From assembly GCA_900543365.1 (NCBI GenBank), contig UQRG01000057.1, positions 1-8,296 of the forward strand: a stretch of 8,296 bases of DNA, given 5' to 3'. Positions 1-5,921 of this stretch are shown here, in pieces. The DNA is from an uncultured Eubacterium sp. (lineage in GTDB: Bacteria; Bacillota; Clostridia; Lachnospirales; CAG-274). The position numbers were made by a program, and so were the translations under genes. The notes below the pieces were generated by a model, which searched no databases, was not told the DNA's origin, and saw nothing but the letters and a program-made list of their open reading frames with translations. Every line of letters begins with the position of its first letter. Within the stretch, counting starts at the first letter, position 1.

Positions 1-653
1 GCCCTATTGAGGAAACTATAGAAAAGGGAGTTAAGGCTCATCAAACTACTATTGATGTAAGTAGTTGTAATGCTACACCTCAAGAAGTTATGGAAACATT
101 TAATAATATGTTTAATACTTATCCTGTTATGAGTGCTTTAGATGGTTCAATTAAGTGTGTATATAGGGGTCAAAAAACAACTTATATTACTATTGGTTAT
201 GTTAATACAAGTAAAGAAGTAGATGATACAAATAAGATTATAACTAATATTGTCAATGGTGCTAATTCTAAGGCTACAGTTGTTGAAAAAGCTAAATATG
301 TCCACGATTATTTAATTAACAACTGTACTTATGATTATGAATATAAAAATACTAATATTTGCAGTTTGCTTATTAATAAAAAAGGTACTTGCAGAGCTTA
401 TTCTCTTGCCTTTAAAGAAATAATGGACAAACTTGGTATTGAATGTAAGGTTGTTGTACAAGATGATAAATTGCATTCCTGGAACCAAATTAAGATTGAT
501 GATAAATGGTATAATGTTGATGTAACTTGGGATAATAATAATTCTATTAATGGAGTTCCTGATTCAACATTGTTTATGAAAAGTGATAATTTTTTTAAAT
601 TAACTGGTCATAATAATTGGAAGAGTGACAATACTTGTACAGTTGATTTATAA
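1..653 (+). CDS. Transglutaminase-like domain protein, C-terminal part (5' truncated by window edge)
   Basis: The frame is open from the first complete codon at base 3 with no start codon that must be used, so the gene begins left of the window; the Met at base 90 is probably internal. The visible part ends in a transglutaminase-like domain (papain-like fold). Counting from the Met at base 90, it shows the Cys of KGTCRAYSLAF (Cys101), the His of LHSWNQIKIDDKWYNVD (His129) and the Asp of NVDVTWD (Asp144), the family's Cys-His-Asp triad in normal order and spacing. An FFKLTGHNNW motif near the C-terminus is also common in clostridial members. Such proteins are often secreted or cell-wall-attached and are thought to act as peptidases or crosslinking enzymes; the signal peptide and any repeat domains would lie outside the window. 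The substrate is unknown. It is convergent with recX. Confidence 0.85.
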   Translation, partial: PIEETIEKGVKAHQTTIDVSSCNATPQEVMETFNNMFNTYPVMSALDGSIKCVYRGQKTTYITIGYVNTSKEVDDTNKIITNIVNGANSKATVVEKAKYVHDYLINNCTYDYEYKNTNICSLLINKKGTCRAYSLAFKEIMDKLGIECKVVVQDDKLHSWNQIKIDDKWYNVDVTWDNNNSINGVPDSTLFMKSDNFFKLTGHNNWKSDNTCTVDL

Positions 654-750
654 TGTAAAAATAAAAATTTATATTTAAATTGCAAGAAAACAGATGTATT
701 TTTGTGAAGATGTTTTTATTGTTCTTATAATTAAAATTTATAATAATTAA

Positions 751-804
751 ACAGAAATATTATAGAAGTGATTATTTATTACCTCTATAATGTTTCTGTT
801 TTTT
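751..804. terminator. Bidirectional rho-independent terminator between convergent genes
   Basis: A long hairpin lies between the transglutaminase-like gene (+) and recX (-). ACAGAAA (751-757) pairs with TTTCTGT (793-799), ATTATAGA (759-766) with TCTATAAT (784-791), and GTGAT (768-772) with ATTAC (778-782, one G-T wobble), around the loop TATTT. Single mismatches separate the three blocks. The right arm runs into a T tract (799-804), so it fits best as the terminator of the plus-strand gene. On the minus strand the exit side is only loosely T-rich, so termination of recX there is plausible but weaker. Confidence 0.8.
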
Positions 805-854
805 GTTTACATTTAAGTATTGTTTGAAAATTGATTAATATTATAAATATTGAT

Positions 855-1466
855 TTAACAAAACTCTGCCAATATTTTTTTAATATCGTCACTATTAAAA
901 CCTCGTCTTAAAAGAAAATTAAAGTGTTTCTGTTTTTCTTTAAAATCAATAGGTGTATTTTTTATTCTTTTTTCAAGTAAACTTCTTATTATATTATCAG
1001 TATCATCAATATCCAAATTGGCCAAAGCATTATCTATAATATTTCCAGAGATACCCTTTTTATTAAGCTCTAATTTTATTCTTTGAGCTCCCCATTTTTT
1101 TAACTTTTGGCAATCTCTAGCATACATAATAGCATAATTTTCATCATTAATATATTTATATTTAGTCATTGATGCTATTACTCTTTCGATAATGTCATTA
1201 CTATACTCATTTTCTTTTAACTTATCTCTAACTTCTTTTTCAGTTCTTAATTTAAAGCCTATAAAACGGTCAGCTTGTTCATAAGCCTTAGTATATATTA
1301 CATTATCGACTATGTAGTCATATCTTTCTTGACTTAATTCCATACCTTTTTTAAGTCCCATAAAGCTACAATCGTTTTTATCCATACCAAAGGCAAATTT
1401 GCCGTCTATAAATATTGAAACCCTTGAAGGTTTATTTATTTGTGCTGTTATTTCAGTTATTTTCAT
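855..1466 (-). CDS. recX: Regulatory protein RecX (RecA modulator)
   Basis: The 203-residue product matches RecX, a small helical-repeat protein of the cytoplasm that binds RecA filaments and modulates recombination and the SOS response. Visible hallmarks are the tandem three-helix repeats, with the core YINDENYAIMYARDC (about residues 105-119), the following KKWGAQRIKLELNKKGIS (residues 123-140) and a C-terminal RRGFNSDDIKKIL (residues 187-199). Length is normal for clostridial RecX. The start is supported by a purine-rich ribosome binding site (GGAAAGGAAAG on the minus strand, bases 1474-1484) seven bases upstream. It overlaps the end of the MATE gene by 14 bases, so the two are probably co-transcribed and translationally coupled. 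recA is not in this window. I see no LexA-type box ahead of the pair. Confidence 0.93.
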   Translation of the reverse strand: MKITEITAQINKPSRVSIFIDGKFAFGMDKNDCSFMGLKKGMELSQERYDYIVDNVIYTKAYEQADRFIGFKLRTEKEVRDKLKENEYSNDIIERVIASMTKYKYINDENYAIMYARDCQKLKKWGAQRIKLELNKKGISGNIIDNALANLDIDDTDNIIRSLLEKRIKNTPIDFKEKQKHFNFLLRRGFNSDDIKKILAEFC

Positions 1467-2820
1467 ACTTTATCTTTCCTTTCCACCAGCCTAATTTATA
1501 GAATATATACATAACTAAGGCAGATAATCCATTACTTGCAACAACAGAGTACCAAACACTTTCTTCTGCCATATTAAAATAGTGGCTAAAAATAAAAAGA
1601 GTAGCAAATCTAAATATCCATAGCCTTGAGGCATCTACAGCCATTGTTACTATAGTGTTGCCGGCACCGTTAAATAGTCCTACAGTATTATTATATATTG
1701 CATTTGTCCAAGACCAAAATGCCATTATTGACAAAAATTTAGCAGCCATAGGAATAACAACTTCATCAGATGAAAAAATCTTAACAATAGCTGTTGATGT
1801 AAATTGCCTAGATAATATAAAGCCTGAAAATAAAAGAAATATAATAGACATTAAACGAGATTTTTTATAAGAATCTAAGGCTCTTAATGTTTGTTTTGCT
1901 CCTATATTTTGCCCAACTATTGTAGCGACTGCAGAACCCATAGCATTTACAGGAAGTGTTATAATACCATTTATTTTATTGCCGATGCCGTATGCAGCCA
2001 TTGCACTACTTCCGTATATTAATACATTTTTTGTCATAAGAAGAAAGCCAAACTGCATTGTTGAGTTTCCTAATGCAGTAGGCAAACCTATAGAGAGTAT
2101 TTTATAAAACATTTTTTTGCAAAATTTAAAGTTTTTTAAATTTAGACAGATAGGATTGTTTTTGTTTAAAAGAAATTTTAAGGCTATTAAAGCACAAGGT
2201 ACTTTTGCTAACATTGTTGAAAGGGCAGCACCAGCTATGCCCCATTTAAAAATCATTATAAAAAGAGGGTCAAGTACCATATTTATTATTATGCCCAACA
2301 TATTAATTTTCATTGGCTTGACTGTATCACCTTGAGCTTGACTAACTGCAGAAAAAATATTAATCATAAATAAAAATGGCAGGTCAGTAAGTACTATTCT
2401 TAAGTAAGTACTACCCATTTCAAGTATTGAACCATCTGCACCTAACCAATGAACAATGTAAGGCGTAAAAAGAAAGCAAATTAAACCACATATAATTGAA
2501 AAAATCATAGAACATATAAATATATGATTTGCCATTGATTTTGCATTATCCCTGTCTTTTGCTCCTACATATTGTGATATAAGTATAGAGCCTGCAAGAG
2601 TAAGACCTCCGCCAAAATTAATTATTATATTTTGCATAGGACTAACTAATGAAATTGCTGCCATTTCGTTTGTACCTAATTTGCCTAACCAAAATGTATC
2701 AGTTAAATTATATAGGGTTTGTATAAAATTATTTGCAACAATAGGTATTGCAAGTTGCAATATTGCCCTAAACATATTTCCTTGAAGTATTTCTTTGGTG
2801 TTTTTATCTGCTTTAGTCAT
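1453..2820 (-). CDS. MATE family efflux transporter
   Basis: The 455-residue product is a multidrug and toxin extrusion (MATE) transporter: an inner-membrane protein of about 12 transmembrane helices in two homologous halves that exports cationic or other organic compounds using a Na+ or H+ gradient. Family signatures are LAIPIVANNFIQTLYNLTDTFWLGKLG near the N-terminus (helix 1 region, about residues 23-49), SQYVGAKDRDNAK after helix 2 (about 82-94), INMLGIIINMVLDPLFI (about 172-188), and the second-half counterpart IVGQNIGAKQ (about 301-310). Length is normal and there is no interruption. The ATG has a GGGAGAAG ribosome binding site (bases 2826-2833 on the minus strand) close upstream. The substrate cannot be read from sequence. 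It is the first gene of the unit with recX and is divergent from the PHP gene. Confidence 0.93.
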   Translation of the reverse strand: MTKADKNTKEILQGNMFRAILQLAIPIVANNFIQTLYNLTDTFWLGKLGTNEMAAISLVSPMQNIIINFGGGLTLAGSILISQYVGAKDRDNAKSMANHIFICSMIFSIICGLICFLFTPYIVHWLGADGSILEMGSTYLRIVLTDLPFLFMINIFSAVSQAQGDTVKPMKINMLGIIINMVLDPLFIMIFKWGIAGAALSTMLAKVPCALIALKFLLNKNNPICLNLKNFKFCKKMFYKILSIGLPTALGNSTMQFGFLLMTKNVLIYGSSAMAAYGIGNKINGIITLPVNAMGSAVATIVGQNIGAKQTLRALDSYKKSRLMSIIFLLFSGFILSRQFTSTAIVKIFSSDEVVIPMAAKFLSIMAFWSWTNAIYNNTVGLFNGAGNTIVTMAVDASRLWIFRFATLFIFSHYFNMAEESVWYSVVASNGLSALVMYIFYKLGWWKGKIKYENN

Positions 2821-2840
2821 AATAGCTTCTCCCTTTTTAT

Positions 2841-2869
2841 AGTATAATTATATTAATGGAAAATTTCAA
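2841..2869 (-). promoter_or_regulatory. Likely sigma-A promoter for the MATE-recX unit
   Basis: On the minus strand TTGAAA (2869-2864) and TATACT (2846-2841) are separated by exactly 17 bases. They lie just ahead of the MATE start at 2820, which would give a very short leader beginning around the ribosome binding site. A TATAAT overlapping the spacer is an alternative -10 with a poorer -35. The region is A+T-rich, so chance matches are possible. Confidence 0.5.
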
Positions 2870-2938
2870 TATTTACCTTTAAAATTTTATTTAAAGGATT
2901 TTTTTTACTGAAAATTTGGTTATACTGAAAAATAACTA

Positions 2939-2967
2939 TTGTTAAATTCTTCATTTTGTTTTATTAT
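2939..2967 (+). promoter_or_regulatory. Possible promoter for the PHP-smpB genes
   Basis: TTGTTA (2939-2944) and TATTAT (2962-2967) are separated by 17 bases, 19 bases ahead of the PHP start. The predicted transcript start would fall almost on the ribosome binding site GAGGTGA (2974-2980), giving a very short leader. This is a modest match in A+T-rich sequence, and an upstream TATACT (2921-2926) is an alternative without a good -35. Confidence 0.35.
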
Positions 2968-2986
2968 ATATAAGAGGTGAGTTAAT

Positions 2987-3835
2987 ATGAATACTGTTGA
3001 TTTGCATACCCACAGCACTTATTCAGATGGTACTTACACACCAAAGGAGTTAGTAGCTTATGCTAAAGAAAAAGGACTGTCTGCTTTGGCACTTACAGAC
3101 CACGATACTTTAGAAGGTGTGTCAGAGGCTTTGTATTATGGTGAAAAATATGGTGTTGAGGTTATATCTGGCATTGAAGTTTCCACAGCTTATGAGGGTA
3201 CAGAACTTCATATAGTTGGACTTTTTGTAAATAATGATAATTCTGAACTTTCTAATGCTCTTAAAAGTCTTAGAAAAGCTAGAGAAAACAGAAATATAGA
3301 AATGGTAAATAAGTTAAATCAAATAGGTGTTAATATTAGCTATAATGAAGTTTTGAAAAGTGCAAAGGGTGGTATAGTAACCAGAGCCCATATTGCACGA
3401 CAAATAATAAATAAAGGCTATGCTTTAAGTAATAATGAAGTTTTTGACAGATATATAGGCAAGGGAAAGGCAGCTTATGTAGAACGAAAGGTTATGTCTT
3501 GGCAAGATACATTGGCTTTAATAACAAAAGCCGGAGGTTTACCTGTACTTGCACACCCACTTTTGTATAAGTTATCTTATAAAAGACTTGAAATGATAGT
3601 TTCAGACCTTACTGCTTATGGACTTAAGGCAATAGAGGCCTATTATTCAACTCATTCTCCATCAGAGGTTAAGTATGTTAAAGAACTTGCACTTAAAAAT
3701 GGACTGAAGTTAAGTGGTGGAAGTGATTTCCACGGAGCTAACAAGCCTAAGCTTGATTTAGCCACAGGCTATGGCAATTTACAAGTGCCTTATGATGTTC
3801 TTGAAGGATTGAAAAAAATGTTGAAAGGAGTATAA
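2987..3835 (+). CDS. PHP-domain metal-dependent phosphoesterase (YciV/TrpH-like)
   Basis: The 282-residue product is a complete PHP (polymerase and histidinol phosphatase) domain enzyme. The metal-binding motifs are all visible: HTH at residues 7-9 followed by Asp14 (LHTHSTYSDG), TDHD at 37-40, Glu64 in SGIEVS, His75 in ELHIVG, His135 in RAHIAR, His190 in LAHP, and Asp247/His249 in GGSDFHG. A helical insertion (about residues 85-170) sits in the middle, as in the YciV/TrpH group. Characterised relatives include E. coli RNase AM, a 5'-3' RNA-trimming exonuclease, and a nucleoside 3',5'-bisphosphate phosphatase of Chromobacterium; which activity applies here is inference. The start has a good GAGGTGA ribosome binding site six bases upstream. 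The stop codon is one base before smpB, so the two genes are coupled. Cytoplasmic. Confidence 0.9.
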   Translation: MNTVDLHTHSTYSDGTYTPKELVAYAKEKGLSALALTDHDTLEGVSEALYYGEKYGVEVISGIEVSTAYEGTELHIVGLFVNNDNSELSNALKSLRKARENRNIEMVNKLNQIGVNISYNEVLKSAKGGIVTRAHIARQIINKGYALSNNEVFDRYIGKGKAAYVERKVMSWQDTLALITKAGGLPVLAHPLLYKLSYKRLEMIVSDLTAYGLKAIEAYYSTHSPSEVKYVKELALKNGLKLSGGSDFHGANKPKLDLATGYGNLQVPYDVLEGLKKMLKGV

Positions 3836-3836
3836 T

Positions 3837-4310
3837 ATGCCTAAAAATAAAAGTGAAAACAGACTTATTGCTCAAAATAAAAAGGCTTATCACGATTATT
3901 TTATAATTGAAACCTTTCAGGCAGGTATTGCTCTGACAGGCACAGAAGTTAAGTCTATGAGAGCTGGCAAGTGCAATCTTAAGGAAAGCTATATTTCCAT
4001 TGAAAATGGTGAAGCTATTATTAAGCAGATGCACATTAGCCCTTATGAACAAGGTAATATTTTTAACCACGACCCTTTAGCAGACAGACGACTTCTTCTG
4101 CATAAATATGAAATAAATAAACTTATAGGCGCTGTTACTAGAGATGGTCACACAATAATACCCTTAAAGGTTTATTTTAAAGGTAGCCTTGTTAAAGTAG
4201 ATATAGCTATTGCAAAGGGTAAAAAACTTTACGATAAGCGTCAGGATATTGCTAAAAAAGATGCACAAAGAAGTGCTGAAAAAGAATTTAAGCATAAATT
4301 ACAATTATAA
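3837..4310 (+). CDS. smpB: SsrA-binding protein SmpB
   Basis: The 157-residue product is SmpB, which binds tmRNA and brings it to stalled ribosomes for trans-translation. The diagnostic motifs are intact: LIAQNKKAYHDYFI (residues 10-23), GIALTGTEVKSMRAGKCNL (30-48), HISPYEQGNIFNHDP (66-80), RRLLLHKYEI (84-93) and the C-terminal GKKLYDKR (128-135) followed by a basic tail that folds as a helix in the mRNA channel. Tyr132 takes the place of the His136 of the E. coli protein, a substitution I recall as common in Gram-positive members. The start is supported by GAAAGGAG (3823-3830) inside the end of the PHP gene, six bases from the ATG. The tmRNA gene ssrA, often nearby, is not in the 42-base gap that follows nor elsewhere that I can see. 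Confidence 0.97.
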   Translation: MPKNKSENRLIAQNKKAYHDYFIIETFQAGIALTGTEVKSMRAGKCNLKESYISIENGEAIIKQMHISPYEQGNIFNHDPLADRRLLLHKYEINKLIGAVTRDGHTIIPLKVYFKGSLVKVDIAIAKGKKLYDKRQDIAKKDAQRSAEKEFKHKLQL

Positions 4311-4352
4311 TTATATTTAAAGTTATCAATTAAACAACAAAGGAGAAAACAA

Positions 4353-5525
4353 ATGGATTACAAGAAAATTGCAATGGAAAAACACGCAGAGTGGGCAGGA
4401 AAGATTGAAGTTATATCAAGAGCAGAGGTAAATAATGCTGATGATTTATCTGTAGCATATACTCCCGGTGTAGCTGAACCTTGTCTTGCTATTAAGGAAA
4501 ATCCAGACAAGGTATATGAACTTACAAGAAAACATAATATGGTTGCTGTTATTACAGATGGTTCAGCAGTTCTTGGACTTGGCAATATTGGTGGTGTAGC
4601 AGGTATGCCAGTTATGGAGGGTAAGTGCGTTCTTTTTAAGGAATTTGCTGATGTTGATGCTTTCCCTATTTGTGTTAATACTCAAGATGTTGATGAAGTT
4701 GTAAATACAATTTATCATATTTCTGATAGTTTTGGTGGTATTAACTTAGAGGATATTGGTGCTCCTCGTTGTTTTGAAATTGAGGAAAGATTAAAGAAAA
4801 TGTGTAAAATACCAGTATTCCACGATGACCAGCACGGTACAGCCGTTGTAGTTCTTTCAGGTATTAGAAATGCTTTAAAAATTACTGGCAAGGTAGCTGA
4901 AGATTGCAAGGTTGTTATGAGTGGTGCAGGTGCAGCAGGTACAGCTATTGCTAAATTACTTTTAAAGGCAGGTTTTAAGAATATTGTAATGAGAAATATT
5001 GACGGGGTTATTTCATCTGACAAGACTTATGATGACCCATCACTTACAGAGCTTGCTTCTATTACTAATCCAAATAAGGAAGATGGTACACTTGCTGATA
5101 TTGTAAAAGGTGCAGATATTTTCATTGGTGTTTCAGCACCTAATATTTTAACAGGCGAAATGGTTAAGACAATGAATAAAGATGCTATTATTTTTGCTAT
5201 GGCTAATCCTAATCCGGAAATTCTTCCTGATGTTGCTATTGAAGCTGGTGCTAAAGTTGTTGCAACAGGTCGTTCTGATTATCCTAACCAGATTAATAAT
5301 GTACTTGCATTCCCAGGAATATTTAGAGGTGCTTTAGATGTAAGAGCAAGTGATATTAATGAAGAAATGATGCTTGCAGCATCTGATGCAATTTCTAAAC
5401 TTGTTACAGAGGATGACCTTAAAAAAGGTATTATTATTCCTTCAGCATTAAACAAGAGTGTTTCTAAGGATATTGCTAAGGCTGTAGCAGAGGCTGCAAA
5501 GAAGTCTGGAGTGGCTGGAATTTAA
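4353..5525 (+). CDS. Malic enzyme (malate oxidoreductase, oxaloacetate-decarboxylating), short bacterial type
   Basis: The 390-residue product converts malate to pyruvate and CO2 while reducing NAD(P)+, in the cytoplasm. The N-terminal malic domain shows SVAYTPGVAEPC with catalytic Tyr36, EGKCVLFKEFADVDAFPI with catalytic Lys91, EDIGAPRCFEIEE with metal ligands Glu133/Asp134, and FHDDQHGTA with Asp158/Asp159. The Rossmann nucleotide fold starts at VVMSGAGAAGTAIAKLLL (Gly191-x-Gly193-x-x-Gly196), and ANPNPEI and RSDYPNQINNVLAFPGIFRGALD follow. There is no C-terminal phosphotransacetylase domain, so this is the roughly 390-residue form. The end of the second beta strand reads VMRNIDG (Arg214-Asn215), without an obvious acidic residue, so cofactor preference (NAD or NADP) is open. 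AAAGGAG (4339-4345) lies seven bases before the ATG. It follows smpB by 42 bases without a visible terminator. Confidence 0.95.
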   Translation: MDYKKIAMEKHAEWAGKIEVISRAEVNNADDLSVAYTPGVAEPCLAIKENPDKVYELTRKHNMVAVITDGSAVLGLGNIGGVAGMPVMEGKCVLFKEFADVDAFPICVNTQDVDEVVNTIYHISDSFGGINLEDIGAPRCFEIEERLKKMCKIPVFHDDQHGTAVVVLSGIRNALKITGKVAEDCKVVMSGAGAAGTAIAKLLLKAGFKNIVMRNIDGVISSDKTYDDPSLTELASITNPNKEDGTLADIVKGADIFIGVSAPNILTGEMVKTMNKDAIIFAMANPNPEILPDVAIEAGAKVVATGRSDYPNQINNVLAFPGIFRGALDVRASDINEEMMLAASDAISKLVTEDDLKKGIIIPSALNKSVSKDIAKAVAEAAKKSGVAGI

Positions 5526-5536
5526 TTGAAAAATTA

Positions 5537-5568
5537 AATTTTATAATGTTTTAAAATTCATTTTTTTT
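5537..5568 (+). terminator. Weak rho-independent terminator after the malic enzyme gene
   Basis: AATTTTA (5537-5543) pairs with TAAAATT (5552-5558) around an eight-base loop, followed by CA and a run of eight T (5561-5568), twelve bases after the stop codon. The stem is entirely A/T and would be unstable alone. The T run is the stronger part of the signal. The right arm is shared with the larger inverted repeat at 5549-5606. Confidence 0.5.
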
Positions 5569-5606
5569 GTTAAAAATAACATAAAATCTATAAATGAATT
5601 TTAAAA
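5549..5606. repeat. 15-bp perfect inverted repeat with 28-base spacer
   Basis: TTTTAAAATTCATTT (5549-5563) is the exact reverse complement of AAATGAATTTTAAAA (5592-5606). The spacer contains a smaller hairpin, GTTA (5569-5572) with TAAC (5577-5580). As RNA it would form a long A/U hairpin that competes with the simple terminator hairpin for the TAAAATT arm. The function is unknown; it could be part of a termination region or a protein-binding palindrome. Confidence 0.6.
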
Positions 5607-5801
5607 ATGCAAGAATTATCTTAACAAAAATTCTTTTAACTTGGGGAATTTATACAAAAAATATATTAAAAATTTGTGTTGTATTACTAAGCAAATTGTT
5701 GTTTAAAAGTAAAATTACACGGATATTAACCATAATATAACTGATTATTAATGAAAAATTAACAAAATATTACTTTAGCTTAATAAATTCTTTTCTTTCT
5801 A

Positions 5802-5830
5802 TTGACAAAAAAGGACTTAGAAATTATAAT
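5802..5830 (+). promoter_or_regulatory. Strong sigma-A promoter of the liv operon
   Basis: TTGACA (5802-5807) and TATAAT (5825-5830) are both perfect consensus hexamers with the optimal 17-base spacer, preceded by A+T-rich sequence. The predicted transcript start is near base 5837, giving a leader of about 85 bases before the binding protein gene. A repeat of the -35 region in inverted orientation (TGTCAAT, 5836-5842) overlaps the predicted start. Confidence 0.88.
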
Positions 5831-5840
5831 GATGTTGTCA

Positions 5841-5874
5841 ATAAGGGCAGGGTAAATCCTTGCCCTTATGTTTT
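5841..5874 (+). promoter_or_regulatory. GC-rich leader hairpin of the liv operon (attenuator-like or 5' stabiliser)
   Basis: ATAAGGGCAGGG (5841-5852) pairs with CCTTGCCCTTAT (5858-5869), a 12-bp stem with one G-U wobble and a five-base loop TAAAT, followed by GTTTT (5870-5874). It is the most GC-rich stem in the A+T-rich upstream region and lies within a few bases of the predicted transcript start. The short T run resembles an intrinsic terminator but is weak, so it may instead protect the 5' end of the mRNA. No T-box or known riboswitch motif is recognisable. Confidence 0.65.
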
Positions 5875-5921
5875 ATAGACAGTGCAATATAATTACAAGT
5901 TACAAGGAAGGAGTTTTATCT

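Larger units (their letters stand above)
5526..5921. other. 396-base non-coding region between malic enzyme and liv operon
   Basis: I find no credible gene here on either strand. The region is very A+T-rich. Its left part holds a terminator-like hairpin and a 15-bp inverted repeat (separate entries), then a further 7-bp hairpin, AAGAATT (5611-5617) with AATTCTT (5629-5635). Bases 5640-5800 show no feature I can name. The right part holds the liv promoter, leader hairpin and ribosome binding site. Confidence 0.75.

Noticed and set aside
1655..2335. Plus-strand open frames at 1655-1870 and 2117-2335
   Set aside because: They are antisense to the intact MATE gene, lack family motifs and plausible ribosome binding sites, and are explained as shadow frames.
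2902..2916. CodY-like box (right half CTGAAAATT) upstream of the PHP gene
   Set aside because: It differs from AATTTTCWGAAAATT at three positions in very A+T-rich sequence, and no comparable site was seen at the liv promoter where CodY control would be expected.
3747..4070. Minus-strand open frame across the PHP-smpB junction
   Set aside because: It lies antisense to two clearly real genes and its product shows no recognisable domain.
4311..4352. Possible ssrA (tmRNA) gene next to smpB
   Set aside because: The gap is only 42 bases and holds just an A+T-rich spacer and the malic enzyme ribosome binding site; tmRNA is several hundred bases long.
5829..5855. Tiny ORF (two Met, six more codons, stop) that could be a leader peptide for attenuation
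   Set aside because: Its start codon overlaps the -10 box and lies before the predicted transcript start; it has no ribosome binding site and no run of Leu, Ile or Val codons.
5868..5921. Upstream in-frame ATG that would extend the binding protein by 18 residues
   Set aside because: It lies in the 3' arm of the leader hairpin, has no ribosome binding site, and would put a polar segment ahead of a normal lipoprotein signal; the ATG at 5922 has GGAAGGAG at good spacing.
5526..5921. Insertion sequence, attachment site or CRISPR array in the long gap
   Set aside because: There are no regularly spaced direct repeats, no transposase fragment and no tRNA; the inverted repeats are isolated.
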